Shown in pieces: positions 11,856-26,167 of a stretch of 64,000 nt of DNA (positions are counted from its first letter, which is position 1; the number at the start of each line of letters is the position of its first letter). Origin of the DNA: Dimorphilus gyrociliatus (Eukaryota; Annelida; Polychaeta; Dinophilidae); the NCBI GenBank assembly GCA_904063045.1, contig CAJFCJ010000008.1, forward strand, positions 1,178,001 to 1,242,000, written 5' to 3'. The translations under genes and the position numbers were made by a program. Below the pieces are notes generated by a model. It worked only from the letters and a program-made list of their open reading frames with translations. It was not told where the DNA came from and did not search any database.

Positions 11856-14539
11856 ATGCTGTCTCATTCATTTGTATTAATTTCATTGTGCATTGTCTTT
11901 GTAACCTGTCTTGAGCATCCTATTATTGAAACAAGTAATGGTAAAGTAAGAGGAAATACCAACAATATAACAGATGGTATATTTTAATTTTCTTATACTT
12001 TTTTATTTTTCAATATAAATTAATTTGAATTTAGATAAAGATAGAAACAATAAAAAATTATCCTTTCTAAGTATTTGGTCTGATAAAAATTTGCTATTTT
12101 TTAGGTAGGATCTATCATGAATTTCTTGGAATTCCCTATGCGGCTTCAACCGAGCGTGAATTTAGATTTAAGAAACCGAGACCGGTAGAAAGCTGGAGTG
12201 GAATAAGGAACGCTACTAAGTTTGGGCCACATTGTCACCAGCTTGTTGCCTTGTTTTATCCTGTATTGGGAATGGACGATGATGTCAGTGAAGATTGTTT
12301 GTCGTTAAATATTTGGGTACCTGGAGAATTAGACAGGTAATGAAATACAAAAATTACATCATATAAACAGAAATAAGCTAAGTGGTGTTACTTATTTCAT
12401 AGTTAAGAATTTATCTAGATCTGACGACAGATATCACTAATCTATACAAATTTTTATTAAAAATGTGCGCATCAAAGCGAAAAAAAATTAAAGGGAAAGG
12501 GATGGAAATTTAACTTTCATAACAATAGAACTATAGGAAATAAAGGAAAATAGGGAAAAAGCAAAGGACAGAAAAAGCTCCAATGAAAAGTAATTATGCT
12601 GTAGAATGTTTGGTCATTTATTTTTATTAACTAATTTTTAACATTTTACACTAAGAATCTATAAATTTTTAATATGCATATGACAAATGGATGTCCGCAT
12701 GACTTAATGCTTATTGATAAAAGAGTCAAGGGGGTTTTTATTATCATTTTCTTAATTTATAAATAGGTTAATTTATGGTCTTAGTGAGTAATAAAAGTTT
12801 TTTCCAACACAGCGGAAGGAAGCTACCAGTAATGTTTTATTACTTTGGAGGAGCGTTCATTTTAGGGACAGGCGCCATGTATCCAGGGCAAGATTTAGCC
12901 GTGCACGGAGACGTTATTGTTGTGACATTTAACTATAGAATTTCAGCATTGGGCTTTTTATCAACAGCACACTCTAGCGCTAAAGGTAATTGGGCTCTTT
13001 GGGATAGCAAAATGGCTTTGGAGTGGGTAAAACAAAATATTGGAAAATTTGGAGGAGATGAAGAGCAAATAACGATATTCGGCGAATCAGCTGGAGCAGT
13101 TATGACATCTCATTCAGCGACCAGCCCCCAAACTAGTTCACTAGTGAAAAGAGCCATAGCTCATAGCGGTTCAGCTAATGGATACTTTGGTGTTGTAAAA
13201 CGGGAACATATCAAGAAAGGAACTTTAGATTTAGCTTCATTTTTTTTTTGTGATGATGAAGATGATTTGCAACATACAGTCGACTGTTTGAGAGAGGAAG
13301 AACCTGAAGATATTGATCTCTTTGCTATACTAAGCCCTGTTATATTTGCTGGTACACTTCCCATTTGGTTACCCACTGTAGATGAGGAATTCTTACCTTT
13401 ACCCCCAAAAGAAATGTGGCAACAAGGCTATGGAAAGAACGTGTCATTTATGACTGGTAAATTGAAAGACGATGCTGGGGGTTTGATTATTTTGAATCCT
13501 CTAGGGTTATTTTATGAGGATGCTCTTAGCTTTGCAGGAGATAAAGAGTCTCTAGAATTTCTTCTCAGTTTAATAACAGCCGCTTATAAGCCAATTGACG
13601 ATGAAGTGGTCTTCTCGATTAAAGACAGATATCCAAATCTGAAAAGCGATGATTTTATTGAAAGAAGCAGAGCCGCTGTAGATATGGGAACTGATTGGTT
13701 CTTCGGAAGTGGTTCTTTCCTCGATGCAGTCTACCATAGTGATAAGTCAGATAAAGGAACATATAACTACGAATTGCAACACAAAATGACATTTTTAGAT
13801 TATCCGAAATATATAAACGGTTCACATGTTGATGACTGCTATCCTTTGTTCGGTGAGCCTTTCCTAGAAACTTTAAGGAAAGAATTGAAATGTGGTGAGG
13901 AATGGAAGGATGGTGATATAAAATTTAGAGATAATTTGAGAGCCTATTGGTACAACTTTGTTAAAACTGGGTAATTAAATATTTTCTATTCTTTATAAGT
14001 ATCTTATTCTCTTTTTAGTTAATATAAATTTTTTCTATTGATTAACAGCAATCCAAATAACGGTCCACATCCTATACCAATCGGATGGCCAACATTTAAC
14101 AATAGAACTTTTGCAAAAATCCGTATTACACAGGATATGGGAGCTTCAAGTATTGAAACTGAAAGTTCGGAGAAAAGGAATCTCTATAAATTTTTTAACA
14201 ACGATCTGTACATTGATCCACTACAAACTGCGAAAAGCTTTTCAACGAAATCTTATAGAAGAAGTTCTGAAGTAGAAAAAAGTAAGTAGTCTTGAACATC
14301 TACAATAATGTTTTGTATTAACGAAATCTTCTTTTTTTCCCCTTCTTTTACATATAGAACTTGATGCCGCTATTTCAAATTTGAAAAATATTGGCTCAAG
14401 AATGCTAAGGAATGCTCCTGAACAAAGAGAAAAATTATATAAAATTATAGAAAATGCTTTGAATAGACGTGAAGCTAAGAGAATAAAAATGAATAATAAA
14501 GCTAAGGATCAGGATATGAAGAGAAGAAAATTATCTTGA
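11856..14539 (+). CDS. Secreted carboxylesterase/cholinesterase-family protein
   Basis: Five exons (11856-11976, 12105-12336, 12813-13970, 14049-14281, 14358-14539) join in frame to 641 residues. An N-terminal hydrophobic signal (FVLISLCIVFVTC) precedes HPIIETSNGKVRG, the usual mature start of the family. Landmarks: FLGIPYA; the first-loop Cys in PHC and EDCLSLNIWVP; FGGAF of the oxyanion hole; nucleophile Ser210 in GESAG; His456 in GSHVDD. The acidic triad position holds Asp338 (KDDAG) where most relatives have Glu (DEG). Exon 3 starts at 12813 (TTTTTTCCAACACAG|C), because upstream reading hits a stop and only this acceptor gives the right phase. After the hydrolase fold a Lys/Arg-rich tail of about 60 residues ends in RRKLS; it is not usual for secreted esterases. 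An enzyme is likely; a catalytically weakened or adhesion role cannot be excluded. AATAAA overlaps the stop. Confidence 0.9.
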
Positions 14540-14544
14540 ATAAA
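14539..14544 (+). terminator. Poly(A) signal AATAAA of the esterase gene
   Basis: AATAAA begins on the last base of the TGA stop. This implies a very short 3'UTR unless a later signal is used. Confidence 0.5.
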
Positions 14545-15438
14545 AACAAATTCTTGATATATATAAAGGATATATTTATCTCTTTTTTATTAAAATTTTA
14601 TCTTACAGGATTATTTTAGTATTTATTTAGACATATTTTAAAATTTCCATAAAAAATATGACTATAACTTGATTTAAAACTACAGATGGCTCTGTCAGTC
14701 TATGCCCGAATTGAGTGCAAATTATTTGTCTAATATTTTAAAAAAATCTTCCTCTATTCTGAATATTAGTATAGACAAAAGTGAATCAATAAATTTCGGT
14801 GTATTGTATAATATATATTTGTAAATAAAACAAAAGTTTGTTGAAAGGGCGTATCAAAAACTTAATTAGTTTATTTCATTTTGTTTGTCAATTTTAATCA
14901 GTCGATAATAAGGTATACCTTTGCTCATGTAGCTATGATTCAGCATTCAATATTGCCAATAGTTCTTGGAATTTGGGTAAAGCATTTCCAAGATCAGATT
15001 TTAACGCATAGAGTACTGCTTAAAAGACCAGCAGCTTACAGGTGTTATTTTGACTACATATTCTGAATTATTCAAGAAATATCGACAAAAATTGGGCATA
15101 GAGATAATTCATATATACAGTATATAATATATTGCTTTATCCCCAAACCACTATGGAGAGCAAAAGACAAGGAGAGAAAACATCAGTCGATGTAAGAAAA
15201 GAGTGAGCTACAAATAAATTACTTGTAAGAAACAAATTATCAAAATAAAGTTCAAGTTCATCTGACCTCACTCATTCAACTTGTATTCCAAATCCTACTT
15301 TCAGTTACTTTCATCTCCTAAAGTAGAAGAAAAATGGCGGGAATTCATTTTTAAATCATATTGATAGTTCACTTTGAAATAATTTTATCAAGACATCAAG
15401 AAAAAAGCTTCAATTCTTTGTAATTTGTCCAGTTTTCA

Positions 15439-15479
<41 letters not shown>

Positions 15480-15837
15480 TTATATACAGTATATATATCT
15501 TAGTGCAAAATTTATATGTACATATAGGACTGATAACAAAATAATACATATGTATTAGTGCTTATCGGCCTATTCAACTCTTTGCTATATAGTATAGTAT
15601 TAATGCATAATAGGTCTAAAGTTTTTATACTAATCGTGTCAACAATTATTTAAGATGTGGACATCTTTGTACATGATCATTAGTTGAGACATAAATTTTA
15701 TAAATCAGCTATCAAATATAGTTTTATTATTGATTGTGACGTAAATTAATTTAATGGAGGAAAAATATTCATCTTCAATTGATTAATTTGACAACTGTCG
15801 TGCATGTCACTTTTGAGAATAAGAATTTGTGAGCAAG
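14540..15837 (+). other. Spacer and putative 5'UTR/promoter of the galactosyltransferase gene
   Basis: AT-rich, with TA repeats at about 15440-15500 and two TACAGTA motifs (15113-15119, 15485-15491). A good donor, CAAG|GTAAGA, at 15837/15838 probably ends a noncoding first exon of the next gene. Confidence 0.45.
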
Positions 15838-16172
15838 GTAAGACCGAAACTTTTCTTAACTGTTCAAAAGTTTCTATCAGTTCGAATGTACTAATTAGTT
15901 TAATAAATAAACGTAAATTTATTCTTTTTTAACTCTTGACTTTCATAAAATCTTTAGATTTGAACTTGATTTTTGAATAATTTCAGTACTTTTTTCAATA
16001 ACTTATTCTTTACAAAATTATTATTATACCTTGTTTAATCGGTTTAGAAAGTACTAAAATTGAAATAGTAGTTGTCACGAATCACAAAACTAGTGGCTGA
16101 AATAAATACTCGTAAATTTAAGGCTGTAAATATCATAAAGTGAGAGATAAATTGATGAATGTATTTTTTTAG
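15838..16172 (+). other. 5'UTR intron of the galactosyltransferase gene
   Basis: Donor GTAAGA at 15838 and acceptor TTTTTTTAG ending at 16172 would remove 335 bp, leaving an 18-base leader in front of the ATG at 16191. Both sites are strong; actual use is inferred. Confidence 0.5.
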
Positions 16173-16190
16173 GCTGATAACTCTGAAATT

Positions 16191-17378
16191 ATGGCAAGAG
16201 TGGGTGAAATATGGAAAAAATTAATTCTGGCGTGCTTGATTATTATAGCCATTCATTCAACTGCAAATTTTCTTCTGACTAAGGTGTCCAATACTACTAC
16301 TACTACTACAACTACATTAAACGAACGTGAAAAATCAGTACTTTTAAAATCGTTTAACAGAAAAGTTGATGGAACAATTGACGTAACTTTCAATCTTGAC
16401 GTTGAAAATGTGAAAAAAGAGACAGGAAAACAAATTACAATAAAGCAGACTACGGAGAAGGTCCAATACACACCCCATCCTCCTCCAACAATACCACAAG
16501 TGTATAGAGGAAATGACATTTGTGAGAAAAATAAGCCTACATTAATTATATATGTACATTCAGCACCAAATAATATTATACGGAGGTCACGACTAAGACA
16601 GACGTGGGCCGACAATAATCTGTTCAAAGATAAATATTTCCAGGTTGTCTTTGTCCTTGGGAGGCCGTCATCAGCATCTGTGCAAGAAAATATCGATACT
16701 GAAAATAAAGAATATGGTGATATTATCCAAGGTGACTTCAAAGATCAATACAGAAATCTAACCTTGAAAGCCATCTTTGCACTTAAATGGCTAAGAGATT
16801 CATGCCCAAGCGCTAAATTTGCTTTAAAAAGTGATGATGATGTATTCATGAACGTTTTTGAAATAAGGAAGTTAACTGAAGAAAAAAAGTATCAGGAAGA
16901 TGAAAAATTTCTTTTTTGTGCTTTTTATCATGCCAAACAAATGCCAATTTTAAGAAATCCAAAAACTTGTATGAAATGGTGCGTTGAAGATTACGAATTT
17001 CCAGGTGAAGTAACTTTTCCACCATACTGTGCTGGTCTAGGATTTTTATTAAAAACAAGTGCAGTTCCCTTCTTATTAGATAATGTCGCAAAAACACCAT
17101 TTTTCTGGATAGACGATGTATATACTACTGGACTTCTCGTTAAAAATATTCCAAATCTGAACATTATAGACATGTCAAAGAAAATTACTATGAATAGTAT
17201 TGAAGCTATTAAACTATATAAAAACAATGATAAAAGTTTAAGGGCACCAATTTTTATTCTCGTTTCTAGTGGTAAACAAATTAAAACACTATTTAAACTT
17301 TCTTATTTGAGGTTAAGTGATGAAGAGAAGAAAATTGTGAATTTTGACGTTCAAAAATATAATATTACAACAAACTAA
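16191..17378 (+). CDS. Beta-1,3-galactosyltransferase-like glycosyltransferase (GT31)
   Basis: A single coding exon of 395 residues. It is a type II Golgi membrane protein: a short cytosolic head, then a hydrophobic anchor at 11-30, then a Thr-rich stem (36-42) encoded by an imperfect ACT repeat. GT31 motifs follow in order: RRSRLRQTWA (131-140), VVFVLGR (152-158), EYGDIIQGDFKDQYRNLTLK (174-193), the metal/UDP-sugar DxD as SDDDVFMN (214-221), PPYCAGLGFLL (277-287) and WIDDVYTTG (306-314), where most relatives have EDVYVG. Family enzymes transfer Gal or GlcNAc in beta-1,3 linkage onto glycan chains. The exact donor and acceptor cannot be read from sequence. It is convergent with a sulfotransferase-like gene 440 bp away. 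Confidence 0.92.
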   Translation: MARVGEIWKKLILACLIIIAIHSTANFLLTKVSNTTTTTTTTLNEREKSVLLKSFNRKVDGTIDVTFNLDVENVKKETGKQITIKQTTEKVQYTPHPPPTIPQVYRGNDICEKNKPTLIIYVHSAPNNIIRRSRLRQTWADNNLFKDKYFQVVFVLGRPSSASVQENIDTENKEYGDIIQGDFKDQYRNLTLKAIFALKWLRDSCPSAKFALKSDDDVFMNVFEIRKLTEEKKYQEDEKFLFCAFYHAKQMPILRNPKTCMKWCVEDYEFPGEVTFPPYCAGLGFLLKTSAVPFLLDNVAKTPFFWIDDVYTTGLLVKNIPNLNIIDMSKKITMNSIEAIKLYKNNDKSLRAPIFILVSSGKQIKTLFKLSYLRLSDEEKKIVNFDVQKYNITTN

Positions 17379-17817
17379 ATAATTTATTTTTATATGTGTT
17401 ATTTATATAATAGGCATAAAATTGATATGTATGTGCAGTATTGGTCAAAAAGTACTTTGCATCATGTTATGGTGTTTGATATTTTTTTTCTGTCTCTTAA
17501 TATCTGTCTTTTATAGGGATAGAATTTCATTGAAAATATGTAAATCTCTTTTTTAAATGAAAGCTTGTCAATTACAATGTTCAACCAAGCTTGATCTGAA
17601 ATCACATCCTATTCATGTATAATACTGCCATCTGCTGTATATATTATAAAAATAGACTAAACAGCCTGTATTGAATAAAATAACAAGCATATCGATGTAA
17701 GAAATGAACAAAAAGTAAATAAATGACAGAGACCAATATCTTGTCTAAGTCTTTAACTGCAAGACGTTATTGATTTTTTTCTTACAGGTAAAAAAAGCCA
17801 GTTTGATTCATTAATAC
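17379..17817. other. Convergent 3' spacer
   Basis: Lies between the stop codons of the glycosyltransferase (plus) and the sulfotransferase-like gene (minus). It contains a CTCF-like variant at about 17627-17635 (minus strand AGATGGCAG) and an AATAAA near 17675. No gene seen. Confidence 0.6.
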
Positions 17818-18654
17818 CTAAGAGTTTGAATCAATGTATAAACTAGACAAAACTTTGAATCGTGATGACATATTCAAATAAAATCTATAAAAAAGAGCTT
17901 TAAAGAATAGATAAAACAGCAATAAAACGATACACAACCACCTTAATAATGACGTCCAACATTCTTTATAAAATAAATTCAAATGATATTTTAGGACTCC
18001 TGCTCCATTTAAATGTGGATAAGAAACCTTTGGTATTGTTTTATTCAAAAATTTGCATAGTGGTTCCCAGCTATCACCAAATTTTAAGAAGAGAACGCGA
18101 TCGCTTGAAAGTTTCTTTTTTAAAGATGAATAGTGTTTAACGTACTTATTAATATAAATTGTTTTATTAACAATTTCTGAACCGTAAACATACTTTCTGT
18201 TAAGTCTATCGAGTTTTGTGAATTTGTATATCAATGGGTGTAAGTAACTTAAGAAGCTGCTCTCAAAGTAAGATTGGCTCAATTTGATGTGACTTGACCA
18301 GCTGTTAAACCACGATTCTTTATCTCTAACTGTTACCACAATTTTAGCTTGAGGAAATACACTTGCAAGGTCAACAGCAAAATAGGCAGCTGGGACGTCT
18401 GTCACTGAATCGATTCCTCTGTAAAGACTCTTCCAGTCAATGTCACGTTTTTCAAATTCTAAGACATCCACCCAAAATGCCAAACTTTCTCTTGCATGTT
18501 CAAGAAAATCATGATTCTTATAACCGAGTATCTTTAGAGCTCTAGATAAGGAAGTAGTACCAGTTTTAGAAAGTCCGGCTCCAATAACAGCCAAACCATT
18601 GATTAGATTGCATAGCTGTAGACAAAATAGGAAGTGACAGAGCAACTTGCTCAT
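17818..18654 (-). CDS. Sulfotransferase-like P-loop protein with C-terminal membrane segment
   Basis: One exon, 278 residues. A hydrophobic N-terminus (1-22) leads into GAGLSKTGTTSLSRAL (25-40), the 5'-phosphosulfate-binding P-loop of the Sulfotransfer_4 type of P-loop proteins (close to the GLSRTGTxSL form seen in fungi and invertebrates). Next come IVVTVRDKESWFNSW (105-119), matching the 3'-phosphate-binding Arg/Ser region, and LKFGDSWEPLCKFLNKTIP (190-208), typical of this group's C-terminal core. A strong membrane helix (about 236-256) follows, with a basic tail. The group is annotated from the fold; PAPS use and acceptor are not established. The neighbouring glycosyltransferase makes a glycan substrate plausible, but that is inference. 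Confidence 0.83.
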   Translation of the reverse strand: MSKLLCHFLFCLQLCNLINGLAVIGAGLSKTGTTSLSRALKILGYKNHDFLEHARESLAFWVDVLEFEKRDIDWKSLYRGIDSVTDVPAAYFAVDLASVFPQAKIVVTVRDKESWFNSWSSHIKLSQSYFESSFLSYLHPLIYKFTKLDRLNRKYVYGSEIVNKTIYINKYVKHYSSLKKKLSSDRVLFLKFGDSWEPLCKFLNKTIPKVSYPHLNGAGVLKYHLNLFYKECWTSLLRWLCIVLLLFYLFFKALFYRFYLNMSSRFKVLSSLYIDSNS

Positions 18655-19968
18655 TTTACTAGGTCTGCTGTTTCTCAGCTCTATAATAGACTATTATCAA
18701 ATAGATGTATATAAAGTTTCAGATTTATATATCCCCTATAATTTCTCCTTTAGATACTAAATATAGTTATGTATTGTGAATAATTTTGGCTTACATGGCG
18801 GCTCCAGCATTTTTTTACTTTGTACAGATGTCAAGAAAAAAATTTCCGGTAGCAAATATCAATGTTTAGTCTTTTAGTTTGAATCATCAATATCTTTTAT
18901 TCTTAGATCTCGGTAAAGGTACAGTTTATTGGCTGTATAAATTTAAAGGTATAGAGAAAATTGCTAATCCATAACGATACTAAATAATTAAGTACAATTA
19001 TAGCTGTCGATCGAGTGATAGCCTATTTGACGAACAACCACATTCCCCTGTTCAAATTAGCCTCCTTCCCTCAGTATTTCTACTTTTTAAAACATTATCC
19101 TGTTGCTAAGTTAACTTTCTACCTTAAAAATAGCAATGTGCGTTTAAATTTATCATACATGAATATTATCATTTGAATTTTATTCGTCACAAATTCTATA
19201 GATGTTATTCTTGTACTTTACAAAGCTGGAATATATTAGATGTTTCATAAATAAATCCCTTACTTCGAAATATTACCATTTAATTATGCAAAAATAGAGA
19301 TATATAAATATTCCTTTGGAAATATAAATATATACCTTTAAATTGATTTATTCGAAATGAAAGCGTGAATTTTGATTTGTTTGTGCCTCATTTAAACAAT
19401 ACAAACGACATTACAAGATATTTTTAATACTGATCAATCAATATTTTAGGCAGTTCGAAACCAGGTGCATAGCATAAAATATCACAATTAAATTCGTAAA
19501 ATATTAATGTAATGACTAATAATAAAATAAGTAAGTCATCATGCCGAAAATTAAAATGAAGAAAAATAATCCAAAAGTTTTTCTTTAGCCTTCTTCTTTA
19601 TTTTAACTTCTCATTGAAAAGCATATTGAAAAATAATAAAAAATGATACAAAAACAAGGAAAAGCTTAAATTTGATATTATACTTTAAGGTCACAATAGA
19701 AATTATAAAGTTATTGAATAGGAAAAATGTATTGTGTACTTGTTTTTTGCAGTATTTCCTTTTTTCAACTTTAAAATTAATTGCATATCATATATTGATA
19801 TTTTTAAGATTAGTTTACTTAATATTAGTGTAGATATTTCTTAATACAGATGATATAAGTGCTAAAACCAGTATGAAAAAATTAATGCTTTAAATCAAAT
19901 ATTATTATCACAGATCGTGCCATAAAATTTAAAAAGAGAATGCTTTAAAAAATATTTTCTCTTAACTT
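18655..19968. other. Spacer between sulfotransferase-like gene and tektin 3' end
   Basis: AT-rich. It should contain the promoter of the sulfotransferase-like gene (right side of 18654) and the tektin 3'UTR (left of 19969). No coding segment recognised. Confidence 0.6.
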
Positions 19969-23214
<3,246 letters not shown>

Positions 23215-25939
23215 TCCTAAAAAGTAGCCATTAAAATTATTTATTTTATTAATTAAATGCATATAAAAACAAAGCAAAAGCAGGAAAAACCGTGAAAAAT
23301 TATTTCTCTTTGTTACTCTTTTTTTTAATGGTAATTATACCAATTTAATATTAATAAAAAAAGTAGAATTTTCACTCCGCCCTCAAAAAAAGCCATACAA
23401 ACTGATCAATTTTCGTTTGTTAAAAAAGTAGGCAGCTATCGAATTGAGGACTTTTTTTTATTACAATCTCAGTTTGTAAATAAAAAAAAAGAGAGTATAA
23501 AAATAAGAAAATTACAGACATTTGCAATACTCTCTTTTGGAATTCATTTTAATAAAAGAGAATATTTTACATTAAACCAATTTTATAATTAATGAATAAA
23601 TTATTTTAGTAAAAAAAAGGGAAGAATGAAGGAAACAATGAAAAAGAGCAAGAGAAATATTCACTAATTATTATTGATTTTAACCAAGTTGGTTTTTTAT
23701 CAACTGATTTAAAGTTTGCGTCTTAGTTACTATTAAATCTTATATAAATTTATTATAAATCTGATAATAACGGTTTCCTGCAAGATCTCCTTTAATTCTA
23801 TTTGATATTTGTAATAGGTAAACACAATAATTTACTGAACATGCTGGTTTTGGAGTTATCTCGAAATTTTACCATATTGTCCTTCTAAACTGGTAAACAT
23901 ATACAAACCTATTTGTATTTTCTATTAATTTATCTGTTACTTTGCTGGCAAACAGACGAGAGATTCGCAATTAGGAAAAGGGAGAGAGAAAATGGCACCA
24001 AACTGACTGACTCCAAGCAACGCAGGCTCCTTGACAACGGCGCCAAGAGACATATGAATATTGAATGATTTTCTCAAGGCCTATAATCCGACGGATTAAG
24101 ATTCAGCTTATCGCTTAATGCAAAGAATATTCCAACTTTAGATTTAAGTAGCTTTTTCATTCGAGTACGTTTAAAGAGAGAATAAGCACTTTTTAGAGTT
24201 GGTGTTTCAACAATACTTTTCAACAATTAATTGGTTTCGGGCCTAATTGGACCTTTTACTTTCTCCTACATTGCTATTTCTATAAGATGTTCATTTTAAA
24301 AATGTTACATTATATCAATTGCTTTTTAAGAGGTATATATGACGTCATTTAAATATTCAGATATTGATCAATAATCAGCCATTGTTTGTCTGCAATAAGA
24401 GTACAGCCTTTTAATTTTTATTGACCAACAGCAAACTATTTTTTTTATATACAACAATCTTTGTAGGAAAATTAATCCCTTTTTATAAAAACAGTGAGGG
24501 GTTATAATTGGAGAACGTTTTTCTTCATGTATAACATATTATGCAGTAAATACAGCTATATATACTAATATATATATAAAGTATATATATCTATATACAG
24601 TATTACCTTCTTTTATTAATTTTAATTAGCCAGTTTAGTATATAGGTAAAAACACTAATAATTATGGGAATAACTTTTGTATAGGAATATTCTTAAGGAC
24701 GAAGCTATACTTTAACAGCCGTATAAACAACTAATAAATAGATACTATTTATACAATATTTCATATTTAGAATGTTTAACTTTGAAAAGATTACCTCACT
24801 TTTATTATATAATGTTTAACATATAGAATGAATAGAGACGATGATAAAGCATGTTCTACCTGTTACAAGTACATTGCATAGTATATATTTTTTGATTAAG
24901 TATAAATCTAGACAACTTTAACAACTATATTAAAATTTTTACTTACGTGTGATAGAATGTATATTAGTATATTAAATCAGAGTGTCCTTGGGATAATGTT
25001 AAGGTCAATTGAAATTCTTATCCTATACAACCTTTTTCTTTGCAGGAATCAAACTACAATCAACTATCTATCTATTCTGTTTAAAGTCTAAAGAAATCTG
25101 TGCTTTTACAAGCTCTCTCTTGCTTGATCCCACGCTCTCTCAATCACTCTCATTTTTCTTTCTGCACTGTCTTAGTACATAATCAATAGAATAACATTAA
25201 CTATTAGGCCTATTAAGTCTGAAAAGAAAACTATACACTGTGATAAATCAATAATTTTAATAGTAAAAGTTTCTTTCATTAATCCTATTGCACAGTATTT
25301 ACTTATAAAAATGAAATTAGGTGGAAAAAAATTAACAATCTACTTTGATCTAGAAAAAAATTAATAGTTTTCGATAGACCTAAAAGTTTATGTTAAACTT
25401 GGTGACATTTTGGCAAAGTTTTGCCTATGTCAACTTGCAAAGAAAAGAAAAAAAGGTTTTCTATTTAAAAGTGTTCCTTTTATTTTAAATGTTAAACTTA
25501 ATTGACCTAGGCGAAACCAATTAATATTCTAATGTTACAGGATGCCATTGAATATTTTACGGATGGAAAGAGACAGAGAGAAAGCGAGAGGGAGGGAAAG
25601 GAGAAGAGACAAATTATTTATAAATATGTTGTCTATAAAGCAGAATCTATTAATTTGCAAGATAGTCAAATAATCATTTTACTTTTTCCCCCAACCTTTA
25701 TTTTTTTAACTATATTTTCAGCATCAATCAACGTCAGGAAATCAATTAATTTGCACCTAATAAAGTTCCGCGCTTCGAATAGTGTACGATTAATTTTGTT
25801 TAGTTACAATGTTATAAATTTTTTTATATAAAATTACACTCCGTTTTAATAAAAAAAAATGATTTTAATGAAATATTAATTTTCATTATAAATTCTTGGG
25901 AAGATTGATACTGAATTGTTGATCTAGACCTATAAATTA
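23215..25939. promoter_or_regulatory. Upstream region of tektin (putative noncoding exons and CRE)
   Basis: Immediately upstream of the tektin ATG is an acceptor (TTTTTAG|GA ATG), so a 5'UTR intron or a trans-spliced leader is likely. Candidate donors on the minus strand are CAC|GTAAGT (24941-24946) and one in the GC-richer patch 23950-24050. A perfect CRE (TGACGTCA) is at 24340-24347. No other gene was recognised. Confidence 0.35.
24340..24347. promoter_or_regulatory. CRE palindrome TGACGTCA
   Basis: Perfect 8-bp CREB/ATF site upstream of tektin. It is rare by chance in DNA this AT-rich. Confidence 0.4.
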
Positions 25940-26167
25940 TCAATTATGCAGTTGATCTATGTAATTAATATAACGGTTATTCGTTCGGCTAAAATAGTTC
26001 ATAAAGGTTACTTTCAACAGTATGAAAATAAATATAGTGGCAAATATCATACCATTATCCCAAACAGATGGTAAACAATAATCAGTCTTCCATTTGCTGT
26101 TCAAAGGATTGACGTTCAATCCATTTCGATTTTTAACTGATGGCAAACAATAATCGACTGGAGACAT
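25940..26167 (-). CDS. Candidate 75-residue single-pass membrane microprotein
   Basis: Family not recognised. A single exon encodes a cytosolic or lumenal head with two copies of DYCLPSV (residues 5-11 and 29-35), then a membrane helix GMIFATIFIFILLKVTFMNY (about 39-58) and a short basic/polar tail. The two DYCLPSV copies differ in DNA only at third codon positions (TTG/TTA, TCA/TCT), which suggests selection on the protein. A pyrimidine-rich acceptor (TTTTTTACAACTGATAG) lies nine bases before the ATG. It could instead be the 3' part of a larger gene. I give no function. Confidence 0.45.
   Translation of the reverse strand: MSPVDYCLPSVKNRNGLNVNPLNSKWKTDYCLPSVWDNGMIFATIFIFILLKVTFMNYFSRTNNRYINYIDQLHN

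Noticed and set aside
12775-12812. Apparent in-frame start of the large esterase exon at 12775
   Set aside because: An in-frame stop lies just upstream (12769-12771). The acceptor TTTTTTCCAACACAG|C at 12813 gives the phase needed by the previous exon and the family alignment, so these codons are intronic.
16253-16741. Long open frame antisense to the glycosyltransferase
   Set aside because: It includes the antisense of the Thr repeat (a poly-Val run) and matches nothing; it is a shadow of the real gene.
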